64,000 bases of DNA from Streptomyces sp. V4I2 (lineage in GTDB: Bacteria; Actinomycetota; Actinomycetes; Streptomycetales; Streptomycetaceae), in contig NZ_JAUSZM010000003.1 of assembly GCF_030817655.1 (NCBI RefSeq), positions 3,596,001-3,660,000 on the forward strand, in the 5' to 3' direction. This document shows positions 51,201 through 59,463 of this stretch, piece by piece. The notes beneath the pieces were generated by a model. It made no database searches. It saw only the letters and a list, made by a program, of their open reading frames with translations, and was not told the origin of the DNA. Position numbers and translations under genes: made by a program. Each line of letters opens with the position of its first letter. Position 1 is the stretch's first letter.

Positions 51201-51896
51201 CCGGATCTGCTGGTAATGGTTGAGGGCATCGGCCGGGCGGCCGCAGCGGTACAGGGCGAGGATGAACTGACCGGCCATCCGTTCGTCCAGTGGGTGTATC
51301 TCCACCCGGGCGGACAATTCGGCCAACAGTCCGGTGTGGTGACCGCGGCGGAGCCGAACGTCGGTGTGGTCCAGTTCGGCCGCGATCCGTTCTTGGTCGA
51401 CCGCGTCGCGGAGGGCGTTGATCCAAGGGGTGTCCAGACCCGCGAAAGCGTTTCCCCGCCAGAGGCCGAGTGCCTGCCCGAACAGGGTTGCCGCTTGCTC
51501 GTCCTGCTCGTTCCGCACGGCCGCCCGGGCCCGTGCGGCAACGTCACGGAAACGATGCAGATCCACTGCCGTCGCCTCGACGTCGAGGACATAACCACCG
51601 GATCGCCGGACGATACCCGCCCCCTCGGCGACGGCCAAAGCTTGCCGCAGACGGGAGAGGTAGCCGTAGAGCGTGTTCCTGACCCGCTGCGGATGACGGT
51701 CGGCCCAGACGCGGTCGACAAGCTGGTCCACCGAAACCACCTGGTTGGCGTCCACCAGCAGCACTGCGAGCACACACCGCTGCCGGGCGTGACCCAGATC
51801 GACGATCCGTCCGCCCACACGCGCCTCGACGCTGCCGAGCAAAGCGAACTCAACCGTCACAGCACGCCCCCCGAGTCTCAGTTCCCACCCTGGCAT
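48276..51896 (-). CDS. SARP-family regulator with AAA ATPase and TPR-like C-terminal region (AfsR-like)
   Basis: 1,206 residues from ATG 51896 (GAAGG 4 bases upstream). SARP winged helix (about 15-100: FALLGSVEARVGGRIVDLG), BTAD (about 110-255), linker, then an AAA/STAND ATPase with Walker A GEPGIGKT (344-351, Lys350) and Walker B LVLSLDDLQWTD, followed by a long helical TPR-like half. SARPs activate specialised-metabolite genes; no biosynthetic cluster is visible within the window. Two Leu codons, 285 and 405, are TTA (51042-51044 and 50682-50684), typical of pathway activators under bldA control. The gene is divergent from a secreted PG-binding protein. Confidence 0.9.
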   Translation of the reverse strand: MPGWELRLGGRAVTVEFALLGSVEARVGGRIVDLGHARQRCVLAVLLVDANQVVSVDQLVDRVWADRHPQRVRNTLYGYLSRLRQALAVAEGAGIVRRSGGYVLDVEATAVDLHRFRDVAARARAAVRNEQDEQAATLFGQALGLWRGNAFAGLDTPWINALRDAVDQERIAAELDHTDVRLRRGHHTGLLAELSARVEIHPLDERMAGQFILALYRCGRPADALNHYQQIRLLLAEELGCDPSLRLRQLHQQILTTDPALNVPAAVPAAGRGPGSAPALVPRPLPVPPPVRTPRGGADLPGPPTPRRPRTGSHLVGRAAELTVLDGAIEDALAGAPGVLEVVGEPGIGKTRLLGELGERASQRGFVSLAGRSVEFDRAPYGAFVDALDDHLGHEDFLRLRHDGLPPGAFALLSTVFPALCDRFPTGPEPVKVERYWFHRAVRTLLETLSADGGLVLSLDDLQWTDDGTAELIDHLVRHPPRTPLLLALAYRPRQAPSRLAAALARAGTEGRVARVELGPLSPAEGAELCGARTDHWRFQRLYEASGGNPFYLEALARSAGNESPPAVPAASAPVVGDLPQSVRAALLEELGGLSATARVCTQAAAVLGDSFEAGMVAVVARTGEAQALAALDEVAERDLVRQVGSTRQFRFRHPLVRAAVYQGASAGWRIEAHTRAADGLALHGAPLTAQASHVQRSARVGDEHAVDVLVRAARQVMTIAPATAAHWTQEALRLLGEQSRLRPELWLQQAEALGMAGRLLESRAVLRKAATLLPARARGRRAQVTALRATMEWALGRYEEATALLLGELADHEGQLQPETATLELGVAVVALRKNDFSTAIDWGERALRSAERIGDPPQTTAVRALLALAHTFAGDARAADYLGPVVEVLDDTDDQELAGQMDTLVMTGWTEMLHGRYDPALRHLRRGLEMSRRTGQSLVLADLFAASAYAYLWLGRLDEAAAYADDALEAASLVGSGEPRSLAEVVSAAVLMWRGDFVGALKICEESLSSAGPAPGAHRSAMVGMLGQTLLLNGDPEGCVSKVLEAGGGPHLLGFEAPVRPMWFRLLAVAELALGDVTAAETWADRAAAAAGLDLSPGWRGFALLARAEVQLARQNPAAGFTACQAAAEFRAARMPLNEAVARLTAGTALSASGRQAEALAELEQVKALADTCGTLALSELADHEHHRIAVRPSPPTAGTTPGT

Positions 51897-52080
51897 AGCA
51901 CCTTCGACCAGCCCATTCAACGTTTGTCCAAGCTTCACCGACGGTAGGCCGCGCACCTTGGTCCAGGACAGGAACGGTGCGACACACAACTCGGAGACGC
52001 AGCTCGGCAGTCGACGCCCTCTGGAATCCCGCCGCGACCGCACACCCACGTCATCCACACCCACCGCAAAGGGGACACCC

Positions 52081-52632
52081 ATGAACTCACTTGGGAAGCG
52101 GACCAGGTCGGCCGCATGCGCGGTCGGCCTGCTGACCGCCGCCACCCTCGCCCTGAGCGCCTCACCAGCCTCCGCGAACGGGACCTACAGCGGTCTCGCC
52201 TACGTCTACGGCGCCGGTACCTACGTCGACGACTGGAGCAACGAGGGCGATCTGTCGACCAGCGTCAACACGTCTTCGAACGCCACCTGCCTGTGGCAGA
52301 AGATCTTGTGGGCGGAAGGCGCCATCGAATCGGACGGCACGCTCTTCGACGCCGCGGACATTGACGGCGTCTTCGGCGCGAACACCAAGACCGCAACCAA
52401 GTGGTATCAGGCCAAATACGGCCTGCCGAGTGACGGGGTCGTCGGGAAGGACACCTTCGGAAATTCGGGGGTGTTGGGGCTGAGGGACTACACCGGCGAC
52501 GGCGCCGTTGAGACCTACCACGGCGACAGGTACGACATCAACGTCACCCGCGACAGCGAGGGCCGGTACAACTTCTACGACGGCGACGGCAACGCCCGTC
52601 TCGCCGGCTACAACTACCGGACCTGCAGCTGA
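52081..52632 (+). CDS. secreted peptidoglycan-binding-domain protein
   Basis: 183 residues; Sec signal AACAVGLLTAATLALSASPASA. The mature part contains one PG_binding_1 domain (about 65-130: CLWQKILWAEGAIESDG, DGVFGANTKTATKWYQAKYGLPSDGVVGKDTF), followed by a short Tyr/Asp-rich tail (YDINVTRDSEGRYNFYDGDG). Such proteins bind or anchor to peptidoglycan. It has no catalytic domain. Divergent from the SARP regulator, which might control it. Confidence 0.85.
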   Translation: MNSLGKRTRSAACAVGLLTAATLALSASPASANGTYSGLAYVYGAGTYVDDWSNEGDLSTSVNTSSNATCLWQKILWAEGAIESDGTLFDAADIDGVFGANTKTATKWYQAKYGLPSDGVVGKDTFGNSGVLGLRDYTGDGAVETYHGDRYDINVTRDSEGRYNFYDGDGNARLAGYNYRTCS

Positions 52633-52659
52633 ACCCCGCACCCTGAGGGCTGAGCGCAC

Positions 52660-52687
52660 GTGCCCGTCCTGCGGGGAGGACGGGCAC
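52660..52687 (+). terminator. rho-independent-like hairpin after the PG-binding gene
   Basis: GTGCCCGTCCT (52660-52670) pairs perfectly with AGGACGGGCAC (52677-52687) around a six-base loop. Confidence 0.75.
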
Positions 52688-52898
52688 ACCCGGTGTAGGC
52701 GCGACCGACATGATGCCAGGAGCCGTCACACCCTTGGACGAGGCCGATATCGCAGCTTTCCGGAGGGTCCCGCACGACGGAACCGTCACCCTCATGTGCG
52801 AGAGCCGTAACAGTCCTTGCGGGAGGCGTGAATCCGAAGCCAGGGTGAGCATCCTGTCAAGACCAATCCCAGTACGTCAGCAGCCACGGGGGCTCACG

Positions 52899-53594
52899 AT
52901 GCGCACTTTCCGCAAGACCACCCGCGCCAGGACGCTTGGCGCCCTTGGCCTCACCGCCGCCGCACTGCTGACCGCCACGGCCTGCGAGCCGAGCGACGAC
53001 AAGGCCGGCGTCACCCCGCCGCCGAAATCCACCACCTCCCCTTCCGTCTCCGCGTCCGCGCCGGCTGTCCCCTCGACTTCCGCGCCGTCCTCTGCCGAGA
53101 CTTCCACGCCGGGCCGTCCGGGCGAGGCCGCGGACGACCCCACGGGCATCGACGGCAACTGCCCCGACGACTACACCGACGTCAAGGTGGAGTGGGCCGT
53201 GCCACCCACGAAGGACGACTCGAAGCTCCTGCTGACCGTCACCAACACCAGCACCAAGCCGTGCAAGCTGCGGACCTATCCGGTCCTCCGGCTGGATGAC
53301 GGCGACGGCCGGCTCGTCGCGGTCTTCGAGAACTCCAAGCCGCAGACGGAGGTGACTCTCGCACCCGGCAAGGAGGCGTACGCCGGTCTGCTCTTGCGCC
53401 AGAGCAACAAGGACGTCAGCACCCTCGTGAAGAATATGGCGCTCGCGCCGCACGGTCAGAGCCCCGACACCAACACGGGCGAGGGTGTACTCCTGGAGAT
53501 GCCGAAGGGCGGCGTGCGCGTGGACGACAAGGCCCGCGTGACGTATTGGAACAGCAGTTCAGAGGCCGCCGTGTCGCCGCTGTTCGCCCACTGA
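52899..53594 (+). CDS. DUF4232-type lipoprotein
   Basis: 231 residues. Signal with lipobox (LTATAC), a Ser/Thr/Pro-rich spacer (about 30-80), then a DUF4232-like beta-sandwich (about 90-230: LLLTVTNTSTKPCKLRTYPVLRL, GKEAYAGLLLRQSNK). This family is common among Streptomyces lipoproteins and has no known function. Two Cys (NCPDD and KPCKL) may form a disulfide. The region upstream from 52710 stays open in frame but has no coding character; ATG 52899 fits the signal peptide. Confidence 0.8.
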   Translation: MRTFRKTTRARTLGALGLTAAALLTATACEPSDDKAGVTPPPKSTTSPSVSASAPAVPSTSAPSSAETSTPGRPGEAADDPTGIDGNCPDDYTDVKVEWAVPPTKDDSKLLLTVTNTSTKPCKLRTYPVLRLDDGDGRLVAVFENSKPQTEVTLAPGKEAYAGLLLRQSNKDVSTLVKNMALAPHGQSPDTNTGEGVLLEMPKGGVRVDDKARVTYWNSSSEAAVSPLFAH

Positions 53595-53679
53595 CGGGGC
53601 CGCCGGACGCCGGCTGTCCCGCGGTCTGCCACCGCACTCGAGGGGCCTCGTAGATTCCGGGGCCCCTCAACCGGCATGA

Positions 53680-53853
53680 AGACGACAGCGCCTGCCGGTT
53701 CGCGAACCGGCGGTGCACCGTGATCCTTGTCAGCCCCGCCGCCTCGGCGATCTGCTCCATGGAAGCGCCGGCATCCTGGGCGAGGACGCGCTCGGCCGCC
53801 TCCAGAATCGCGCGCACACTGCGCTCGGCATCTGCCCGCAGCGCTCGGCCCAT
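53680..53853 (-). pseudogene. N-terminal fragment of a TetR-family regulator
   Basis: MGRALRADAERSVRAILEAA and ASMEQIAEAAGLTRITVHRRFANRQAL are a complete TetR helix-turn-helix. The frame then continues antisense to the DUF4232 gene and has no ligand-binding domain. It is a truncated remnant, or a gene cut off by a rearrangement; only the DNA-binding part remains. Confidence 0.65.
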
Positions 53854-54202
53854 GCCTGTCTCCCTGCTGCGGCAGGCGCGCGGTGGTGACCGGCGAGCTG
53901 CGGCAGCCACGGACTGCCGCCTGGCTCGCACGGAGCATCGGTCCGCAGCTCGCCGAGCGGACCGCTACCGGCAACTGGGCACGGAGGGAGACTTCGCCGA
54001 ACTCACCTTCCCTCGCGGAGCCGTTGGAAGCGCCGGCCCGTACGGCGACTGGCCAGTATCGACGCACCCGCGCCGACACGGCAGGCACCCGGAACCTACT
54101 GGCACCTATGCGGCGTTGTCCCCGAGTTGTCCGAGCTGTCAACTCGCTTTGCCGGATCTATTGACTTGTCCTCCCGTCCGTCACTACCGTCTCGCAGAAT
54201 TT
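53854..54202. other. intergenic region upstream of the large secreted hydrolase
   Basis: No recognisable gene. TTGACT at 54162-54167 could be a -35 element for the hydrolase gene; an operator-like sequence follows at 54203-54215. Confidence 0.35.
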
Positions 54203-54215
54203 CGAACGATGTTCG
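54203..54215. promoter_or_regulatory. inverted repeat upstream of the hydrolase gene
   Basis: CGAAC-GAT-GTTCG is a perfect inverted repeat with three central bases in an AT-rich context, followed by a third partial copy TCGAAC at 54221-54226. It lies 54 bases upstream of the hydrolase start and is a plausible GntR/LacI/DeoR-type operator. Confidence 0.5.
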
Positions 54216-54268
54216 TTATCTCGAACAGCAGCCATGTCTCGCATGAGTGCCCAATGGAGGACACCTCT

Positions 54269-57200
54269 ATGCGTCACCGCCTCAGACCCAGCACCCGCCT
54301 GGTGGCCGCCCTGTGCGGCTCGACGCTGTCCATGGCCCTGTTGACCGGGGGTCCGGGGGCGACCCCCGCCCAGGCGGCCGACGACCCGAACGCGGTCGCG
54401 CTCGACAAGGACGCGATCCTCGCCGCCAACCAGCTGGACGAGCGGCAGTGGTACAAGGACAACATCCCTTTCCTGGACACCCCCGACAACGACATCGACG
54501 ATGTCTACTACTACCGGTGGAGCACCTACAAGCGTGCGCTCCGCTACACCGTGCCGGGCACGGGTTACGTGTCGACCGAGTACGACGTGCCGATCGGCTA
54601 TGCCGGGAACCCGTACACCGCGCTCCCGGACGCCACCGGTTACCACCTGCTGGACGGGCGCTGGCTGCGCAACCGGGACTACACCGGTGACTACCTGGAC
54701 TTCTGGCTGCGCGGGGCGGGCAACTCGGGCGCCCGCAACTTCAGCGAGTGGATCACGAGCGCCGCGTACCAGCGTTATCTCGTCACCGGGGACGCCGCTC
54801 AGATCAAGTCCGCGCTCCCCCACCTCATCGCGCTGTACAAGCGGTGGGACTCCAACTTCAACACCGACGTCACGGTGAACGGCACGCAGTCCACCAGCGA
54901 CCTGTACCACCAGAGCCCGCTGTCCGACGCCACGGAGTACACCGAGACGTCGATGCACAGCAGCAACTGGTTCAGCGGCGGCCGCGGCTACCGGCCCACG
55001 ATCAACGCGTACATGTTCAGCGCCGCCCAGGCCATCAGCAAGATCGCCACGCTGAACGGCGACACGGCGACCGCGAACGATTACGACGCCAAGGCCGCGC
55101 AGCTCAAGTCGGCCGTGCAGAACTCGCTGTGGGACCCGCAGCGCAACTTCTTCATGCAGGTCTACAACACGGACACCACCAACGGCACCCTGAAGCAGAC
55201 CAGGACGACCTGGCGGGAGCTGATGGGCTACGCCCCCTGGGCGTTCAACCTGCCCGACGCGCAGTACTCGTCGGCGTGGAAGTACCTGACCGACGCCAAG
55301 AAGTTCAAGGCGCCGTTCGGGCCCACCACCCTGGAGCGGACGCACGACTTCGAGGCCGAGCAGGCCACCCGCAACCACGCCAACCTCTTCAGCTCGTCGA
55401 CCGCCTCCAACGGGCAGTACGTCGGGCAGATCGACTTCGACGACAGCTACGTCACCTTCACCGTGGACGCGCCCGGCGCCGGGACGTACCCGGTGACCGT
55501 GCACTACGCCAACGGCACCAGCGGCACGTCGACCCACAAGCTCATCGTGAACGACGACACCGCCAACCCGATCACGGTCAGCTACGCGCCCACCGGGGCC
55601 TGGCAGAAGTTCTCGGAGTCGCAGGCCGTCACCGTGCAGGTCCCCATGAAGGCCGGCGCCAACACGCTGAAGTTCGCCAAGGGCACCAGCTACGCCGAAC
55701 TCGACCGGATCACGGCGAACCCGTACTTCAACTACGAGGCGATCCCCGCCGAACAGAAGCGCGACGACGCCAACTGCTGCCACTGGAACGGCCCGAGCTG
55801 GCCGTACCAGACGAGCCAGGTCCTGACGGGCATGGCGAACCTGCTGCAGGACTACCCGGCACAGAGCTACGTCACCAAGGCGGACTACCAGACGATGCTG
55901 GCGCAGTTCGCCGACCTCCAGCACAAGGACGGCAAGCCCTACATCGCCGAGGCCGCCGACGGCGACACCGGCGCGTGGATCTACGACGGCTTCAACTTCA
56001 GCGAGAACTACAACCACTCCAGCTTCAACGACCTCGTGCTCTCCGGTCTGCTGGGCATCAAGCCCCAGGCGGGCAACACGCTGGTACTGAAGCCGCTGAT
56101 CCCGTCCGGCTGGGACTACTTCGCGGCGGAGAACGTGCCCTACCACGGGCACACCCTCTCGATCCGCTGGGACCGTGACGGCACGCACTACGGCAAGGGC
56201 ACCGGCCTGCAGGTCTTCCAGGACGGCGTACGCATCCACCAGTCCTCGACGGTCGGCAACACCACCGTGAACGTGGCCGCCCCCGTCACCCCGGCGCCGA
56301 CCACGCGGCTGATGAACGTGGCCGCCAACCCGCTGACCGCCGAGCAGGACTGGCTCGGCCGGACCATCACCCAGCCCTACCCGAAGGCCTTCGCCTCCTA
56401 CACCAACACCGTCTCCAACGGTCCGCACTGCCACAGCGGGCAGACCTGCAAGCCCACCACCTTCGACGCCCCGCTGCGGGCCACCGACGGCTGGATCCGC
56501 TACGACAAGATTCCCGACGACCGGTGGACCAACTCCGGCTCGCCGAACGCCACCGACCACCTCGGCGTCGACTTCGGCGCCCCCCGGAAGATCAACGAGG
56601 TGAAGTTCTACACCTATGACGACGGCGCGAACATCCGCGCCCCGGGGAGCTACACCGTCCAGTACCTCAGCAACGGCTCGTGGGTGAACGTCCCGAACCA
56701 GACCAGGAGCCCTGCCACCCCGGTCGCCAACAACGCCAACGAGGTGACCTTCCCGACGATCACGACCTCCCAGTTCCGGGTCGTCTTCACCCCGCAGGCC
56801 GGCAAGTTCGTCGGCGTCACCGAGCTGGAGTCCTGGTACCCGGAGACGCCGGCCGTGAAGATCGTCAACAAGAACAGCAACCTGGAGCTCGGCATCTCCG
56901 GCTCCTCGATCGCCGCGGGAGGCGCCGCCCAGCAGCAGACGGCCGACGCCACGGCCAACCACCAGTGGAGGATCGTTCCCGCCGAGAACGGCTACTACAA
57001 GATCTTCAACTCCAACAGCGGCCAGGTGCTCGGCATCAAGGACGCCTCCAAGACGCCCGGCGCCACCGCACTGCAGTGGGGTGACACGCTCACCGCCGAC
57101 CACCTCTGGTCCGTGGTGGACGCGGGCGGCGGCTACTGCAAGATCATCAACAAGAACAGCGACATGGCCCTGGGCATCCAGGACATGTCCACCACAGCCG

Positions 57201-57292
57201 GGGCCCAGGCCTTGCAGTGGGACGACAACGGCACCGCCGACCACCTGTGGCGCATCACCACGGCCGACGGATCCACACCGTTCAACTCCTGA
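54269..57292 (+). CDS. large secreted glycoside hydrolase-like protein with CBM, F5/8 and RICIN domains
   Basis: 1,007 residues from ATG 54269, with GGAGG 8 bases upstream. Sec signal to about residue 37. Residues about 50-355 and 490-670 make an alpha/alpha six-hairpin toroid of the MGH1/GH63-like type (GNPYTALPDATGYHLLDGRW, WNGPSWPYQTSQVL, SENYNHSSFNDLVLSGLLG). A CBM35/6-like module (about 359-485, HDFEAEQA...AELDRITANP) is inserted in the middle. An F5/8-type domain (about 690-860) and a RICIN beta-trefoil (863-1000) follow. It probably digests plant or microbial polysaccharide outside the cell; the exact glycosidic bond is unknown. Confidence 0.82.
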   Translation: MRHRLRPSTRLVAALCGSTLSMALLTGGPGATPAQAADDPNAVALDKDAILAANQLDERQWYKDNIPFLDTPDNDIDDVYYYRWSTYKRALRYTVPGTGYVSTEYDVPIGYAGNPYTALPDATGYHLLDGRWLRNRDYTGDYLDFWLRGAGNSGARNFSEWITSAAYQRYLVTGDAAQIKSALPHLIALYKRWDSNFNTDVTVNGTQSTSDLYHQSPLSDATEYTETSMHSSNWFSGGRGYRPTINAYMFSAAQAISKIATLNGDTATANDYDAKAAQLKSAVQNSLWDPQRNFFMQVYNTDTTNGTLKQTRTTWRELMGYAPWAFNLPDAQYSSAWKYLTDAKKFKAPFGPTTLERTHDFEAEQATRNHANLFSSSTASNGQYVGQIDFDDSYVTFTVDAPGAGTYPVTVHYANGTSGTSTHKLIVNDDTANPITVSYAPTGAWQKFSESQAVTVQVPMKAGANTLKFAKGTSYAELDRITANPYFNYEAIPAEQKRDDANCCHWNGPSWPYQTSQVLTGMANLLQDYPAQSYVTKADYQTMLAQFADLQHKDGKPYIAEAADGDTGAWIYDGFNFSENYNHSSFNDLVLSGLLGIKPQAGNTLVLKPLIPSGWDYFAAENVPYHGHTLSIRWDRDGTHYGKGTGLQVFQDGVRIHQSSTVGNTTVNVAAPVTPAPTTRLMNVAANPLTAEQDWLGRTITQPYPKAFASYTNTVSNGPHCHSGQTCKPTTFDAPLRATDGWIRYDKIPDDRWTNSGSPNATDHLGVDFGAPRKINEVKFYTYDDGANIRAPGSYTVQYLSNGSWVNVPNQTRSPATPVANNANEVTFPTITTSQFRVVFTPQAGKFVGVTELESWYPETPAVKIVNKNSNLELGISGSSIAAGGAAQQQTADATANHQWRIVPAENGYYKIFNSNSGQVLGIKDASKTPGATALQWGDTLTADHLWSVVDAGGGYCKIINKNSDMALGIQDMSTTAGAQALQWDDNGTADHLWRITTADGSTPFNS

Positions 57293-57615
57293 CCGACCGT
57301 CCGCCGCGGTACTGCCGTCGTCCGGGGTCCGGAATTCCGGATCCCGGCCGGCGCTGTCGCAGCGGGGGCATACCCCGTGACTTCGGGTCGGTGCCGAGTC
57401 CGCTGCTGTCCTTACGTCCCGAACGCGCCGGGACGGCCTCGCCTGCAAACAGGTTCGTCCCTGGATGTTCAGCGGTTTCGGTGCGACGCGTGGTCACCGA
57501 GACCGCCATCCGGGACCCGAGTGCCCGTCGATGTCGACCTCGCCAGGTCCGCAGCAGAACGTCCGAGTGATCCCTCGCGGCCGTCCGGCTCGCAGGCCAG
57601 GCCGGCCCTGTCGGA
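57293..57615. other. intergenic region downstream of the hydrolase
   Basis: Contains a hairpin at 57322-57347 and no recognisable gene. It lies between convergent units. Confidence 0.4.
57322..57347. terminator. near-perfect palindrome after the hydrolase gene
   Basis: The core TCCGGAATTCCGGA (57328-57341) is a perfect palindrome extended by GGGG/TCCC arms with a mismatch. Its position 30 bases past the stop fits a terminator between convergent genes. Confidence 0.5.
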
Positions 57616-58245
57616 TCAGTGGGGGTCTTCGCAGATGATCTCGTCACGCGGGGTGTAATGCGTGCGGAACGGCTCCCGCTTCACTTCGTTGCCGTCGTTG
57701 TAGAAGACCCGCTCGACGGTGACGTCGAAGCCCTCGAGCGGGGTCTGCGGCACACATTTCTTGTCCGCACTCACCCTCTGCTCCGGCTGTTTCACATGGG
57801 TCCGTGGTCCCTTGACCGACTTGATCTCGTCGTAATTCCTGGTGCCGAGGAAGGTGACGGTCACCGAGGTGTCGGTGGACTCGGCCTGGATGTAGATGGC
57901 GTTGCCGGAGTCGTTGGTGAACCTGAGATCGAGGCTGCCCCAGGCGACCGTCGCCTCACGGCCCTCCGGGTAACGCTCGATGTAGACGGAGTGGGCGCCG
58001 TACTCCACGGGCTTGACCCCGGCGAAGAACATCGCATTGAACATGGTCGTGGCCACGGCGGAGGCACCACCGCCGGGCGCCTTGGTGAACTGGTCGTCGA
58101 GGATCATGATGCCCTCGACAAAGCCATTGGCCTCGGTGCGCTCGCCCACGGTCCGGTTGAAGCTCCAGGTCTCGTCGGGCATGACGACGGAGCCGTTGAT
58201 GAGATCCGCTGCAAGCCAGCTTCGGCCGCTGGACCTGCTATGCAA
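57616..58245 (-). pseudogene. VanW-family protein, N-terminally truncated
   Basis: About 200 residues of a VanW domain are present: LAADLINGSVVMPDETWSFNRTVGERTEANGF, GGGASAVATTMFNAMFFAG, GREATVAWGSLDLRFTNDSGNAIYI. Intact proteins have several hundred residues upstream (membrane anchor and repeat domains); here the homology stops at about base 58215 and the start is improvised. VanW proteins occur with glycopeptide-resistance clusters but their role is unclear. It is probably inactive. Confidence 0.7.
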
Positions 58246-58958
58246 ACAGCTTGGTCGTTTCCCACCGCCGGGTAACGCAGAGGCACCAGGGATCGTGGGT
58301 ATCGGACTCCGGAAGCGTGCAGCCCCCGCAGGCGCTGACGCCAGCCCTCCTTGGTGTCAGGCAGGGCGGCGACAGACCTGATCTGTGGCACCTTCGGTAC
58401 GCGCATGCCCGATGACGCAACCGTTCGGCAGGGGCAGAGAACCTTCTCCCAGCGCCGCACGCCCTGGAGGCTGCGGTCACCACCCTGCTCCCGGTCGCAG
58501 GTGTGTACGCGGCACGGCAGTCGAGCGACTCGTTGGTACAACCGGGCCGTTTTCAGTTCGGGCAGTTTCCGCCCGACGCGCACCAGCCCTCACGCCCCGA
58601 TGCCGACGCGATCGGGCTCCTCAAAGGTGAGGCTGAACCCGGTCAGCAGTCCCCGCACGGAAGCCTCTCGGGCGGCCGGACAGAGATCCTGCGGAAGGTG
58701 GTCAGCGGACCTCACCGAAACCTTGCGTCCCCAGCGCGTCCTCAGGACCACGAAACAAAGCCGAGGAGATGCTGCCGACTTGTCGGCCCGAACCCTGATC
58801 ATCAGCATTACCGCAGGTCAACGCAATGCCTGCTCGCCGGGGCAGCAAGGGTCTCGCCCCGCTCCGAAGTCGCGAGCAGCGGATTCAGTCCGTTGAGCGG
58901 TAGTTGACGCTCCGACACCTAACGAGGAACGTTTCCGCAGGTCAGAAGCCTACACAGG
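58246..58958. other. gene-poor segment between VanW and tRNA remnants
   Basis: About 700 bases with overlapping open frames on both strands, none matching a family I recognise. Composition is lower in G+C than the core genes. It is probably debris from an excised or decayed integrated element. Confidence 0.4.
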
Positions 58959-59005
58959 TGGGGCGGGTGGGACTCGAACCCACGGCCGACGGATTATGAG
59001 TCCTT
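58959..59005 (-). tRNA. 3' fragment of a tRNA(CAU), probable attachment-site scar
   Basis: On the minus strand: anticodon loop CTCATAA (anticodon CAT at 58998-58996), variable region, a perfect T-arm GTGGG-TTCGAGT-CCCAC (58983-58967), the 3' acceptor strand CCGCCCC and discriminator A (58959). The 5' half with GGGGCGG is absent upstream. Integrative elements of actinobacteria duplicate exactly this part of a tRNA gene. No CCA is encoded. Confidence 0.75.
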
Positions 59006-59463
59006 TGAGGATCTTGGCGGTTCTTGCCGATCCGTGCCGATCCATGACGTTCTTGCAGTTCAAACGGGGTGAGCCTGGTCGGCGCTCCTTTGTCTTTGTC
59101 GGTCTGTTCCTATCCTTGCGTCCTGAACGCGTCCCGAATCCCTCGCTTGGCCAACGAGATCCGGCCGCACCAAGTCGTTGCCCCAGCCCAGAAAGAGCTC
59201 TCGAACTCGCGCGCAGCGGATTTTCCTTCCACTGCACAGAAGCTCCACCCTGATCATCGGGGGCAGAGGCTCTATGGACGTTCAAGTGGTCCCGGCGCAG
59301 ACCAATCCCCGGCGCCATGTGAAGACGTCCCGAAGACACGGGATCTTCAGGGGCCACTGGAAGCGTCCTGCTGGGGCCGCTGCTGGGACCGTTGAACAAC
59401 GTCGCAGCCATTCGTACCCCGCGGAGCCACTTCGAGTCCGTGCACTGAAGCCCGAAGAATCAC
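59006..59463. other. region beside the tRNA scar with integrase-arm-like repeats
   Basis: TTCTTGC is directly repeated at 59021-59027 and 59050-59056, and GCCGATCC at 59026-59033 and 59036-59043. Such short repeats next to an attachment site resemble integrase arm sites. No integrase gene or other recognisable coding sequence is present. Confidence 0.4.

Noticed and set aside
51897..52145. Extension of the SARP gene to an ATG at 52145
   Set aside because: It would overlap the divergent PG-binding gene; ATG 51896 has a good ribosome-binding site and immediately precedes the SARP fold.
54158..57448. 1,096-codon minus-strand open frame antisense to the large hydrolase
   Set aside because: Val/Gly/Arg-rich composition and no motif; the plus-strand protein has clear domains and a signal peptide.
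58590..58808. Short minus-strand frame of 72 codons
   Set aside because: No ribosome-binding site, family match or conserved motif; it lies in a segment of debris.
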